DNA from: Erysipelotrichaceae bacterium UBA2227
GTDB taxonomy: Bacteria; Bacillota_I; Bacilli_A; Erysipelotrichales; Erysipelotrichaceae
NCBI GenBank assembly: GCA_002348095.1
Contig: DDYT01000014.1
Span: forward strand, 1 to 32,389
Length of the DNA stretch: 32,389 nucleotides
Direction of reading: 5' to 3'
Shown: piece by piece, positions 1 through 8,052 of the stretch
Numbering within the stretch: the stretch's first letter is position 1
How the letters are laid out: each line of letters starts with the position of its first letter
The notes under the pieces: model-generated
Database searches by the model: none
What the model was told of the DNA's origin: nothing
The model's input: only the letters and a program-made list of their open reading frames with translations
Translations under genes and position numbers: made by a program

Positions 1-27
1 ACTAACCTAAATTGATAATACGATAAC

Positions 28-2154
28 ATGAAAGGGATAAGTGAATCGATCGTGCGTTCTGATTTTGATGACAAAATCAAAGGGAAAGCCATGTACACCT
101 GCGATTATCATCCTGAGGGGATGTTGTTTGTCAAAACGGTAAGATCAACTGTACCTAGAGGTAGAATCAGGCATATAGAAATACCTGAGTTGCCCAAGGG
201 TTATGAAATCATCAATCATCAGGACATACCTCATCTCAACGTCGTGCCGGTCGTGTTTGATGATCAACCGGTTCTGGCGTACGATGAAGTTAATTACATT
301 GGACAGCCGATACTTTTGGTCGTTGGTGATAAGAAAGAAATCATTCAGAAAATCATCACGGAAATCCAAATCGATATAGAAGAACTTGAACCTGTATTGA
401 GCATTGAAGAGGCTCAAAAAGCGAAGGCTCCGTTTATCTTTAGGGATCAGCCCTACTTTGTGAACTATGAGTACACCAAGGGCGACTTCGTAGGCGAAAA
501 GGAAAAGGCAATCAGGGTTATTAGCGATGTATTCGAAACGGGATATCAGGAACAGGCATACCTCGAAACCCAATCGATGGTAGCCGAGTATGACGGACAC
601 ACAGTGAGTGTTTTTGGCTCAATGCAATGTCCATATTACATCGTTGAGACATTGAAGGAAGTTCTAGGCTGGCCGGAAGACCGGATTCGCGTGGTTCAGA
701 TGCCGACCGGTGGTGCTTTTGGCGGTAAGGAGGAATATCCATCCATACCGGCTGCGCATGCAGCATTAGCCAGCATCAAAACCGGTAAACCTGTCCAATT
801 GGTTTTCGAGCGCCAGGAAGATATCCAATGTTCGACCAAACGCCATCCGTCCATCATTCGTATTGACAGTTATATTGACGAAAATGACATCATCATAGCC
901 CGCGATATTGACGTAAAACTGGACGGCGGTGCTTTTGCGGGGCTTTCGAGCGTTGTCTTGCAACGATCGATTTTCTCCGTCAGCGGGGTATACAAGGTCG
1001 AACATCTTCACATCAAAGGGACTGCTTATGCTACAAACAAAGTCGTGACCGGAGCCTTTCGGGGGTTTGGCGGTCCTCAGGCTTTTTTCGCAATGGAGAG
1101 GCATATGGACAACATCGCAAATCAATTGAATATTGATGCAGTGGAGTTTAAGAGAAAACATTATGTCAAACAGGGAGATACTTCCTCGACGGGCGGTGAA
1201 TTTTCGGATCCGGTCATCTTGTCCCAACTGACGGAGGAAGTATTGAGAATTTCGGACTATCATAAAAAGAGAAAAGCGTTTGAAAATGATCTTTGGCGAG
1301 GAATCGGATTCTCGGCGTTTTTTCACGGATGCGGATTTACCGGTGCCGGAGAATCGGAGCTGATTAAACCATCGGTCAGACTGAAGAAAGTTAAGGATAA
1401 GGTTGAAATATTCATTTCGAGCACAGAAATCGGTCAGGGCGTTCTGACGACCATGCGAAAAATCGTGGCGAAAACATTGGATATACCCGTGTCCGATGTA
1501 ATCCACAATTATCCCGATACGCTGACCTGTCCGGATTCAGGCCCGACCGTGGCATCGAGAACAATGCTGATCGTCGGTCGGTTATTGCAGGACTGTGCTT
1601 TACGCATGAAACAACGATGGCAAGAGGACACTTTCGAAATCCTTCAGAACTATACATACCCGTCTCATCTGCACTGGAATAGTTCGACGTTTGAAGGTCA
1701 TGCTTATCCGGATTTCTCTTGGGGGACAAATGTTGTGGAAGTGGAAGTAGATCCCATGACTTATCAGACTGAAGTGAAAGGTATTTGGGCTGTTTATGAT
1801 GTGGGAACCATGATTGACGAAAGAATCGTTCAGGGTCAGTTGGAAGGGGGTATCGTTCAGGGACTCGGTTATGGATTGTGTGAAGCACTTGAGTCTGTCC
1901 AGGGGAAGATACTGCAAGATACTTTTACGACCTACATCATTCCGACGTCTTTGGATATCCCAAAAATCGTAAGTATATGTATCGAGAATCCGTCAACGAT
2001 CGGACCCTACGGTGCGCGCGGACTCGGCGAGTTGCCGTTGGTTGGAGTTGCTCCGGCACTAGCAAATGCTGTAAGTCAGGCAATCGGTAAGAAAATTACA
2101 AAGATCCCGGTTACTCCGGAAGAGTTATTGAGGAGGGTCAAGTATGATGATTAA
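28..2154 (+). CDS. xdhA: Xanthine dehydrogenase-type molybdenum hydroxylase, large (Mo-cofactor) subunit
   Basis: This 708-residue protein is the molybdopterin-binding subunit of the xanthine oxidase family, which hydroxylates purines such as hypoxanthine and xanthine. The sequence shows the GGAFGGKEE loop (residues 228-236), the AFRGFGG cofactor/substrate loop (343-349, with the conserved Arg345), YLETQ near 181, and the GLGEL motif whose Glu668 matches the catalytic base of the family. It spans nearly the whole family length. The start ATG lies only 27 bases from the window edge and has no convincing ribosome-binding site, so the exact start is uncertain. The gene overlaps the 2Fe-2S subunit by 11 nt and heads an operon with the FAD subunit. 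Neighbouring purine permease and PucR genes support a purine substrate. The exact substrate cannot be read from sequence, and a related molybdenum hydroxylase is possible. Confidence 0.9.
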   Translation: MKGISESIVRSDFDDKIKGKAMYTCDYHPEGMLFVKTVRSTVPRGRIRHIEIPELPKGYEIINHQDIPHLNVVPVVFDDQPVLAYDEVNYIGQPILLVVGDKKEIIQKIITEIQIDIEELEPVLSIEEAQKAKAPFIFRDQPYFVNYEYTKGDFVGEKEKAIRVISDVFETGYQEQAYLETQSMVAEYDGHTVSVFGSMQCPYYIVETLKEVLGWPEDRIRVVQMPTGGAFGGKEEYPSIPAAHAALASIKTGKPVQLVFERQEDIQCSTKRHPSIIRIDSYIDENDIIIARDIDVKLDGGAFAGLSSVVLQRSIFSVSGVYKVEHLHIKGTAYATNKVVTGAFRGFGGPQAFFAMERHMDNIANQLNIDAVEFKRKHYVKQGDTSSTGGEFSDPVILSQLTEEVLRISDYHKKRKAFENDLWRGIGFSAFFHGCGFTGAGESELIKPSVRLKKVKDKVEIFISSTEIGQGVLTTMRKIVAKTLDIPVSDVIHNYPDTLTCPDSGPTVASRTMLIVGRLLQDCALRMKQRWQEDTFEILQNYTYPSHLHWNSSTFEGHAYPDFSWGTNVVEVEVDPMTYQTEVKGIWAVYDVGTMIDERIVQGQLEGGIVQGLGYGLCEALESVQGKILQDTFTTYIIPTSLDIPKIVSICIENPSTIGPYGARGLGELPLVGVAPALANAVSQAIGKKITKIPVTPEELLRRVKYDD

Positions 2155-2614
2155 TTTCATTCTCAATGGATCATCGATCAGCATTGATGTCGAACACTCG
2201 AGACGGCTGTTGGATGTGTTAAGAGATGATTTGAAACTGACATCGGTCAAAGAAGGATGCGGGGAAGGTGAGTGTGGTTCATGTGCGGTTTTGCTAAACG
2301 GACAATTGATAAACTCATGTCTGATCGCTGCAGCAACACTGGAAGGGCAAGAAGTCGTGACGTTGGAAGGATATCGGTTGACGAAGCGTTTTGAAGCCAT
2401 CAAAGAAGGATTTGAGTCATGCGGAAGTGTTCAGTGCGGTTTTTGTACTCCGGGATTTGTAATGGCTGCGGAAGCACTTCTTTCATCCAATCGCGATCCG
2501 ACAGAAGATGAAGTAATTAAGGGTATTGAAGGGAATCTGTGTCGATGCACGGGCTATCAGATGATTGTCGCAGGAATATTGAAAGCAAAGGAAATAGGGA
2601 AAGGATTATGGTAA
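2144..2614 (+). CDS. xdhC: Xanthine dehydrogenase-type 2Fe-2S subunit
   Basis: This small electron-transfer subunit (156 aa) of the molybdenum hydroxylase carries two [2Fe-2S] clusters. The N-terminal plant-ferredoxin-like cluster is ligated by Cys39, Cys44, Cys47 and Cys59 (CGEGECGSC then NSC). The C-terminal helical domain has CGFCTPG and CRCTGY. The start codon overlaps the end of the large-subunit gene. GAGGAGGG at 2130-2137 gives good spacing to the ATG at 2144, and an ATG at 2147 is equally possible. It overlaps the FAD-subunit start by 7 nt. Length and cysteine pattern are complete, so the subunit should be functional. The gene order large / Fe-S / FAD differs from E. coli xdhABC but the three-subunit composition is the same. 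The symbol follows the E. coli convention for the Fe-S subunit. Confidence 0.92.
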   Translation: MMINFILNGSSISIDVEHSRRLLDVLRDDLKLTSVKEGCGEGECGSCAVLLNGQLINSCLIAAATLEGQEVVTLEGYRLTKRFEAIKEGFESCGSVQCGFCTPGFVMAAEALLSSNRDPTEDEVIKGIEGNLCRCTGYQMIVAGILKAKEIGKGLW

Positions 2615-3456
2615 AAGCATATCGACCGACTAGTTTGTCGGAGGCTTTGTTAATCAGAAAGTATCATGATGTTATAATTTTCAATGGGGGCACTGATCTG
2701 ATGGTTAAGTATCGCAACTGGACATCTGTTGCTCCTAACTTTCCCAAAGATGTACTTTACATCGGGCATCTGGATGAACTTAAACATATTGATGAAAAAT
2801 CAGACAATCTTATATTCGGATCGGCCGTTACGTACGCTCAACTGCTTAAACATCAACATATTTCGCATGATCTGAAAAATCTGATTGAGCAGATTGGATC
2901 GATTGCTATTCGTAACATCGGTACTTTGGCAGGGAATGCGTGTAACGCCTCACCGGCCGGAGACATTCTGCCGGTATTGTATGCGCTGAATGCCAATCTC
3001 ACATTAAAATCTGCGGATCATTCACGCGTAGTTGCAATTCATGATTTTATTGAGGGACCCGGTAAGACCAATTTGAGAAGTGATGAAATAGTTACGGAAA
3101 TAACTCTTAAGAATCAAACATTCAGCCATACTTTTTATCGTAAAGTCGGAACTAGGAAAGCCAATGCCATATCCAAGGTGTCGGTATTTATCGTTGCGGA
3201 TGTACGCGACGGAAGAATGGAGGATATACGTATTACGATTGGTGCGTGCGGTCCGAAAGTTGTGCGTGTTTATGAGGCGGAACAGCTACTCAAAGGAAAA
3301 ATTGTAGTTGAGATTCAAAATATCATCAGTGAAGTGCTTAATATTGTAGCTAATAAAATCACGCCCATCGATGACGTTCGTTCTACACAAGAATATCGTA
3401 CGAAAGTCGCATGCAATTTGATTGAAACATTTTTAGTGAAGGAGCTGATCTTATGA
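2608..3456 (+). CDS. xdhB: Xanthine dehydrogenase-type FAD-binding subunit
   Basis: This is the FAD-binding medium subunit, about 282 aa, which passes electrons from the Fe-S clusters to NAD or another acceptor. The N-terminal half holds the FAD-binding PCMH-type fold, with FNGGTDLMVK near residues 26-35 and the IRNIGTLAGNACNASPAGDILP region typical of these subunits. The C-terminal half is the CO dehydrogenase flavoprotein domain (FYRKVGTRKANAISKV). I chose the ATG at 2608, preceded by AGGGAAAGGATT and overlapping the previous stop by 7 nt. A longer reading from 2539 would lie inside the Fe-S gene and lacks the family's N-terminus (VKAYRPTSLSEAL). The stop overlaps the next gene's ATG, giving translational coupling across the operon. 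Confidence 0.92.
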   Translation: MVKAYRPTSLSEALLIRKYHDVIIFNGGTDLMVKYRNWTSVAPNFPKDVLYIGHLDELKHIDEKSDNLIFGSAVTYAQLLKHQHISHDLKNLIEQIGSIAIRNIGTLAGNACNASPAGDILPVLYALNANLTLKSADHSRVVAIHDFIEGPGKTNLRSDEIVTEITLKNQTFSHTFYRKVGTRKANAISKVSVFIVADVRDGRMEDIRITIGACGPKVVRVYEAEQLLKGKIVVEIQNIISEVLNIVANKITPIDDVRSTQEYRTKVACNLIETFLVKELIL

Positions 3457-4067
3457 AACATCAGGTAACAACGATTTTGTTTTGGGGTGCTCTTTGGGGC
3501 ATTATGGAATCTACCCTTGGATACGTTTTACACATCTTTTCGATAGCATTACCGGGTTTGCCGGGAATGCTGATGTTTCCAATTGCGTTTATCTTTATGC
3601 ATCGCGTTTATGATTCAACGGGAAATCCGGCTTCGGTTGTGCAGATCGCAATAGTAGCAGCATTGATCAAGCTTACGGACTTGTTTTTTGGTGGGTTGAT
3701 ACCTATCTACGTAATTAACCCCGCACTTTCATTACTGATGGAAGGAATGGCTGTTGCAATCGTGATTCATTTTGTAAACAGAAGAAAAGTATCTATTCAG
3801 TTTAGTCATGGCTTCACGATGGGATTGATATGGCGGGCAATGTTTCTGGGATATATGCTCGTATTGTCAAGATTTGACTTGCCGGCAGGACTGGTAACAA
3901 ACGGATGGTCGGTTGCACTGCGGTTTCTGATATGGGAGAGTTTTCTCAATGCGTTTTTAATTAAAGGATATCTTTCTTTGTCGGTAAAAGAGAAGGCGAA
4001 GGAGCCGAGTACAGCGCTGACATGGGGATTAGTGTTTGTAGCAGTACTGCTACAACGGTTGTTTTAA
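3453..4067 (+). CDS. Unrecognised integral membrane protein coupled to xdh
   Basis: I do not recognise this 204-residue protein. It is strongly hydrophobic with about six to seven predicted membrane segments (roughly 7-27, 30-50, 62-80, 84-104, 119-138, 153-170 and 187-203) and short polar loops such as NRRK near 109. The N-terminus has a GALWGIMES motif. It begins with an ATGA overlap with the FAD subunit and ends 2 nt before the NTPase start, so it is co-transcribed and translationally coupled with the molybdenum hydroxylase. The size and helix count resemble small ECF-type substrate-binding membrane proteins. A role in uptake of a purine, or of a metal or cofactor precursor, is possible but is only inference from context. 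Confidence 0.75.
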   Translation: MKHQVTTILFWGALWGIMESTLGYVLHIFSIALPGLPGMLMFPIAFIFMHRVYDSTGNPASVVQIAIVAALIKLTDLFFGGLIPIYVINPALSLLMEGMAVAIVIHFVNRRKVSIQFSHGFTMGLIWRAMFLGYMLVLSRFDLPAGLVTNGWSVALRFLIWESFLNAFLIKGYLSLSVKEKAKEPSTALTWGLVFVAVLLQRLF

Positions 4068-4069
4068 CC

Positions 4070-4555
4070 GTGAGAGCGATCACGATTATCAGCGGAGGTT
4101 ATGATTCAGGGAAAACTACGAGAATGATTAATGTTTTCAATAATCTGAAAATGGGTGAAGCTGACGGTTTTGCCTGCGTGAAAGTCATCAATGCTGAAAG
4201 TCAGAAATTTAAGTACAGACTCAGAAGACTGACTACCGGACAAGAATATGATTTCATTGTTCAGAAGATCGATTATCAATATGATTTTGACGAGTATTTT
4301 GAGTTTGAGCGGTTCATATTCTCAACGATGACACTGAGATTCGCTGAGAGAGTTATGGAGGAGGCCATTCGTAATCCAAACATTCAATCGCTGTTTCTTG
4401 ACGAAATCGGAGTGCTTGAACTTCAAGGGCAGGGATTTAGTATGATCTTACGGAAAATGCTTCAGTGTGATAAGGATTTGTTCTTGTGTATAAATCAGAA
4501 AAATGTTGATGAAATCCAGGAAAAATTCAAGTTTAGTGCGGATTATCACATATAA
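4070..4555 (+). CDS. THEP1-like nucleoside-triphosphatase
   Basis: This P-loop NTPase is about 161 aa. The Walker A motif GGYDSGKTT lies at the very N-terminus, and the Walker B-like segment FLDEIGVLEL near residue 120 is the signature of THEP1-type nucleoside triphosphatases (compare the family's DEIGxxE). I chose the GTG at 4070, 2 nt after the previous stop, because it puts the P-loop at the N-terminus as in relatives. An upstream in-frame ATG at 4022 would add 16 residues inside the membrane-protein gene. No strong ribosome-binding site precedes the GTG, so translation probably depends on coupling. It is the last gene of the xdh operon. Family members hydrolyse NTPs in vitro, and their cellular role is unclear. 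Its place here suggests service to molybdenum-cofactor or purine metabolism (inference). Confidence 0.72.
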   Translation: MRAITIISGGYDSGKTTRMINVFNNLKMGEADGFACVKVINAESQKFKYRLRRLTTGQEYDFIVQKIDYQYDFDEYFEFERFIFSTMTLRFAERVMEEAIRNPNIQSLFLDEIGVLELQGQGFSMILRKMLQCDKDLFLCINQKNVDEIQEKFKFSADYHI

Positions 4556-4578
4556 AAAAGCAGGAACTTTCCTGCTTT
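4554..4578. terminator. Intrinsic terminator between convergent xdh operon and purine permease
   Basis: A 9-bp perfect stem (AAAGCAGGA / TCCTGCTTT) with the loop ACTT lies between the two convergent genes. On the minus strand it is followed by a run of six U, a canonical terminator for the purine permease. On the plus strand the tail is only UUU followed by CGG, so it is a weaker stop for the xdh operon. Confidence 0.82.
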
Positions 4579-4600
4579 CGGTTATTGTTATGTGCGATGA

Positions 4601-5926
4601 TTATTTAAATACGAAGTGTAGTACGAAGATGGTTATCAATACCCAAATAATCGGCTTAACCTCTTTAGCTTTGCCACCGGCAGCCATAACGACGCCGTAA
4701 ACAATAAATCCGGTAGCAATACCGTCAGCGATTGAGTAGGATAAAATCATGGTAATGATGGCAATAAATCCGCTGGTTGCTGCTACGAAATCTTCCCAAT
4801 CGATACCACCCAATTGTTGAGCCATTAATACGCCGACAACAACCAATGCCGGTGCGGTGACGGTCGCATTGACCACAGCCAATACCGGGAAAAAGGCAAT
4901 CGATAAGATGAATAATACACCTGTTGTAACGGCGGTTAAACCGGTACGTCCGCCAACGCCGACACCAGCTGCGGATTCAATATATGAAGTAACGGTCGAT
5001 GTACCTAATACAGCACCGGCAACGGTACCGACGGCATCAGCCATTAATGCTTTATCGACATTTTCAAGTTCGCCTTTTTCATCGATCAAATTCGTTTTAC
5101 CAGCAACGGCAACAAGTGTACCGGCTGTATCGAAGAAGTCGATAAATAAGAAGGTGAAGATGACCAGAACAGCTGAAGGACTGGCGAACAGTTCATCAAA
5201 CCCAGTGATGAAAGCTCCGAAGGTCGGCATATCAAAGTTGAAGGAGACAACGGCTGTCGGTAAGGAAGGCATGCCTTCGACACCGGCTAACCCGGCGATA
5301 ACACCGACAACGGCAGTAATGACCAAGCCATAAAATACGCCGGCTGAAATCTTACGTGCCAGTAATGCAAAGGTAACCAAGATACCGAAGACTGCTAATA
5401 AGACTGCCGGTGAAGTCAAATCACCGAGACCGACCAAGACAGCATCGTTGTTGACAACGATTCCGGCATTTTGAAGACCGATGAAAGCAATAAAGAAACC
5501 GATACCTGCACCGATAGCCAGCTTCAGGTTTTTCGGAATGGCATTGATAACCATTTTGCGAATTCCGGTGACAGAAATGACTAAGAACAGAAGACCGGAA
5601 ACAAAAACAGCCGCCAAACCTGCTTGCCAACTGCCCCCAAGCATACTCACAGCGGTGAATGAAAAGAATGCATTGACGCCCATGCCCGGAGCTAATGCGA
5701 TCGGGTAGTTAGCGTATAAGCCCATAATAATCGTAGCCAAAGCGGAAGATAAGGCTGTTGCAAGGAATACGGATTGGAATGGCATTCCGGCACCAAATTC
5801 ATTGGACAACAAGCCCGGGTTGACCGCCAGGATGTAAGCCATCGTAAGGAAGGTCGTTAATCCTGCCAACAATTCGACTTTTACGGTTGTTCCCTTGGAA
5901 GACAACTTAAATAATTTTTCGAACAT
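4601..5926 (-). CDS. pbuG: AzgA/PbuG-type guanine/hypoxanthine permease (NCS2 family)
   Basis: This membrane purine-uptake permease is about 441 aa and belongs to the AzgA-like branch of the nucleobase-cation symporter-2 family. Typical segments include ELLAGLTTFLTMAYILAVNPG near the N-terminus, ANYPIALAPGMGVNAFF (the conserved substrate-site stretch), and GTSTVTSYIESAAGVGVGGRTGL in the middle. It has about 12-13 hydrophobic segments. The start is the ATG at 5926: GAAAGGGG at 5933-5940 is 6 nt upstream, whereas a more distal ATG at 5944 sits upstream of that site and would overlap it. A guanine-class riboswitch with a terminator lies in the leader, so expression should fall when guanine or hypoxanthine is plentiful. 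This fits salvage of guanine/hypoxanthine. The symbol is by family, not proven specificity. Confidence 0.9.
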   Translation of the reverse strand: MFEKLFKLSSKGTTVKVELLAGLTTFLTMAYILAVNPGLLSNEFGAGMPFQSVFLATALSSALATIIMGLYANYPIALAPGMGVNAFFSFTAVSMLGGSWQAGLAAVFVSGLLFLVISVTGIRKMVINAIPKNLKLAIGAGIGFFIAFIGLQNAGIVVNNDAVLVGLGDLTSPAVLLAVFGILVTFALLARKISAGVFYGLVITAVVGVIAGLAGVEGMPSLPTAVVSFNFDMPTFGAFITGFDELFASPSAVLVIFTFLFIDFFDTAGTLVAVAGKTNLIDEKGELENVDKALMADAVGTVAGAVLGTSTVTSYIESAAGVGVGGRTGLTAVTTGVLFILSIAFFPVLAVVNATVTAPALVVVGVLMAQQLGGIDWEDFVAATSGFIAIITMILSYSIADGIATGFIVYGVVMAAGGKAKEVKPIIWVLITIFVLHFVFK

Positions 5927-5959
5927 AAAGTTCCCCTTTCTCATGTGCTACTCACCGTC

Positions 5960-5991
5960 AAAAAAGAAAAAGCTTCCGTTTCGACAGAAGC
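5960..5991 (-). terminator. Riboswitch expression-platform terminator
   Basis: Read on the minus strand, an 8-bp hairpin (GCTTCTGT, loop CGAA, ACGGAAGC; one G-U pair) at 5972-5991 is followed by TTTTTCTTTTTT. It lies between the purine aptamer and the permease start, where an off-type guanine switch places its terminator. Confidence 0.88.
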
Positions 5992-6008
5992 ACTGAAAAA
6001 GTGATCTT

Positions 6009-6080
6009 CCATCGTAGTCCGACCGTTTACGGTGGTCGGGTAGAGACTCTTGCGCCCTATTCGCAAGGATATACGGTGTT
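6009..6080 (-). ncRNA. Purine riboswitch aptamer, guanine class
   Basis: On the minus strand this has the full purine-aptamer layout. P1 has the arms CGTA/TACG. P2 is CTTGCG/CGCAAG with loop AATAGGG. The J2/3 core is GTCTCTACC. P3 is CCGACC/GGTCGG with loop ACCGTAAAC. J3/1 is GGACTACG. Compared with the B. subtilis xpt aptamer, U47, U51 and the specificity base C74 (GACTA rather than GATTA) are kept, so guanine/hypoxanthine rather than adenine should be the ligand. The core base usually U48 is C here. Loops L2 and L3 keep the kissing-loop consensus bases. The terminator at 5960-5991 follows. Confidence 0.93.
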
Positions 6081-6092
6081 TAGCATGGAGTC

Positions 6093-6121
6093 ATTTTAGC
6101 ATGACTTTGGCTTCTTGTCAT
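6093..6121 (-). promoter_or_regulatory. Sigma-A-type promoter of the riboswitch-permease unit
   Basis: On the minus strand, ATGACA (-35, 5 of 6 matches) at 6116-6121 and TAAAAT (-10, 5 of 6) at 6093-6098 are separated by exactly 17 nt. Transcription would begin near 6086, a few bases before the aptamer, as expected for a riboswitch leader. Confidence 0.75.
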
Positions 6122-6246
6122 CAATCTTTTTCGGTTTTTCACAACTTTCGCTTACATTTTTTGTGTGCACGAGTTACTTGCAATTCTGATAAACTTATCG
6201 TACACTCCAAGTATAAAAGATATAAAAACAGAACGGAGGTATGCGT

Positions 6247-7908
6247 ATGCATTCCTTTACCATTGAAAAGCTTGTTCAGCATCTCGGACCGGTCGGTGCG
6301 CAGTTGAAGGCAGGAAGAAAAGGCATATCAAACAAGATTTTTAATGCGAACATCATTGATAATCCCGATTCTTTTGAATGGTTTACAGCGGGAGATTTCA
6401 TCTTAACCACAGGGTTTATTTTCAAGGATGATGTTAATTTACAAAGAAAGCTTGTCAAGGAACTTGCGGATCAGAATTGTGCAGGGCTTGGAATTAAGAT
6501 CAAGCGATACTGGAATGAAATTCCCAAAGCGATCATAGATGAGGCAAATCAGCGGGGATTACCGATTGTAGAAATTCCTTTTACATACAGTTTGGCTCAG
6601 GTTTCCAATATTATTAATGCTGAAGTTCACCAGCGAGAGGACAGTGTTTTTAAGAAATATCGCGATATCCATAATGCGTTCAGTAAATGTTCGATTGATG
6701 GTGGAAATCTGTGGGAAATCGTGAAACTTACCTCGGATTTAGTAGAGAACCCTGTAATCATACTGGACAGTTCATTCAATTTGCTCAGTTATTTTGAACG
6801 ACCGAACAATCCGTATAAACTTGCGGATAATCTTCAACTGATTGAGAGGGAGAAAGTATTTACCAAGGAATTTACCGACGGAATACCGACCAGCACGAAA
6901 AAGTTTACTTTAAGTATCAAACGAAAGTTTCCGGATGAAAATGGCGATATTGTATGTCGTGTCATTCCGATCGCATATTCACAGATTATTTACGGATACA
7001 TCATTGTTTGGGAAGTTACTCATAAGCTCGAGAGTATTGATTATATTGCTTTGGAGAGTGCAGCTCAGACAGCTGCGATGGAGCGTGTTAAAACAAAGCA
7101 GATGATCGAGGCTCAGCATAAGATGAAAGAGGACTTCTATGATGATCTTCTTCAGGGGAAAATCGTATCTGTCAATGCCGTGAAAAGCCTTGCGGAAATC
7201 CATGGCATGAACCCTTTGAGAAATCATATTTGTGCTGTGTTAAATACCAAAGATGCGCCAAAGGATACACTTAAGGAAATTGTCAATATTTGTATGGATG
7301 TGGCTATGAAATGCAGAAGACGCGTGCGATCAATTATCAGAGAGAGCAACGTAATCATGTTTATCGAACTTGAAGAAAATGAAAGCCGCTATGAACCCAG
7401 TATGGAAGTGCGGGGATATCTTGAGAGACTGGATTTGAATATCAACTCAATATGTAAGAATCTTTCCTATCGCATAGGAGTTAGTAATGTCTGTACAGAC
7501 TTTCTGACCATCGGGAAATCATGCCTGTTAGCTCAGGATGTTCTGCGTATTTCCGCAAAACTGCCAACGACCGAAGGGGTTTTCTATTTTAACGATTTGA
7601 TCAGTTATCACTTGCTGGACAGCACACTGGAAAAGACAAGACTTCGAAATTTCTTTGATTCTGCTCTTGGAAGTCTTCGAGATTATGACAAACTTAATAA
7701 GACCGAACTTATGAGTACCTTAGAATCCTATTATATGGCCAATGGAAATGTTAGTATCGCATCAAAAGCGATGTTTATCCATCGGAATACATTTATCTAT
7801 CGAATCGAGAAGATCAAACAGATCCTCCAAAACGACTTGAAGGATGCAGAATTCAACTTCAATTGTCAGTTAGCCTTACATATCAATAAGATCATTGATG
7901 TTAGTTGA
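6247..7908 (+). CDS. pucR: PucR-family transcriptional regulator of purine catabolism
   Basis: This 553-residue regulator has an N-terminal PucR-type sensory domain (about residues 5-125, beginning HSFTIEKLVQHLG), a middle CdaR/GGDEF-like region, and a C-terminal PucR helix-turn-helix (about 490-545). The last includes the hallmark NVSIASKAMFIHRNTFIYR segment. In B. subtilis PucR activates purine-degradation genes. Placement between a purine permease and the DUF2877-FdrA-DUF1116 genes fits that role. CGGAGG at 6234-6239 gives 7-nt spacing to the ATG at 6247, whereas the ATG at 6241 directly abuts the site and is unlikely to be used. The gene is divergent from the riboswitch-permease unit. I saw no convincing -35/-10 pair upstream. 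It ends with its own terminator. Confidence 0.88.
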   Translation: MHSFTIEKLVQHLGPVGAQLKAGRKGISNKIFNANIIDNPDSFEWFTAGDFILTTGFIFKDDVNLQRKLVKELADQNCAGLGIKIKRYWNEIPKAIIDEANQRGLPIVEIPFTYSLAQVSNIINAEVHQREDSVFKKYRDIHNAFSKCSIDGGNLWEIVKLTSDLVENPVIILDSSFNLLSYFERPNNPYKLADNLQLIEREKVFTKEFTDGIPTSTKKFTLSIKRKFPDENGDIVCRVIPIAYSQIIYGYIIVWEVTHKLESIDYIALESAAQTAAMERVKTKQMIEAQHKMKEDFYDDLLQGKIVSVNAVKSLAEIHGMNPLRNHICAVLNTKDAPKDTLKEIVNICMDVAMKCRRRVRSIIRESNVIMFIELEENESRYEPSMEVRGYLERLDLNINSICKNLSYRIGVSNVCTDFLTIGKSCLLAQDVLRISAKLPTTEGVFYFNDLISYHLLDSTLEKTRLRNFFDSALGSLRDYDKLNKTELMSTLESYYMANGNVSIASKAMFIHRNTFIYRIEKIKQILQNDLKDAEFNFNCQLALHINKIIDVS

Positions 7909-7967
7909 CAAAATAACTAGTTTTTACTAAAAGTAAGCGATAACAATCGGTGAATTTTGTGCAAAAT

Positions 7968-7990
7968 GCCCAACATAGTTGGGCTTTTTT
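7968..7990 (+). terminator. Intrinsic terminator of pucR
   Basis: A perfect 7-bp stem (GCCCAAC, loop ATA, GTTGGGC) is followed by six T. It lies 60 nt after the pucR stop and isolates pucR from the downstream genes. A reading frame running through it from 7957 is therefore not a real N-terminus for the next gene. Confidence 0.9.
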
Positions 7991-7998
7991 CATTCGAT

Positions 7999-8011
7999 TT
8001 AACCATTGTTG
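7999..8011. promoter_or_regulatory. Possible PucR box upstream of the carbamoyltransferase-like operon
   Basis: The reverse strand reads CAACAATGGTTAA, matching 11 of 13 positions of the PucR box I recall from B. subtilis (WWWCNTTGGTTAA), including the whole TGGTTAA end. It sits just after the pucR terminator and about 42 nt before the first gene of the run. No strong sigma-A promoter is visible nearby, which would suit an activator-dependent start. This is a short match and could be chance. Confidence 0.4.
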
Positions 8012-8052
8012 CTCACCAATCGCTATGGGAAAATGTAAACGGATACGAGGTG

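Noticed and set aside
4503..4700. Small plus-strand open frame over the xdh/permease junction
   Set aside because: It overlaps the NTPase 3' end, runs through the bidirectional terminator and into the permease, with no start signal.
6009..6080. Adenine or 2'-deoxyguanosine class for the purine riboswitch
   Set aside because: The specificity base is C (GACTA), excluding the adenine class, and the U51-equivalent is kept, which argues against the 2'-deoxyguanosine variant.
7957..8052. N-terminal extension of the DUF2877 protein from 7957
   Set aside because: It would run through a perfect terminator hairpin with six T, and the added residues do not resemble the family.
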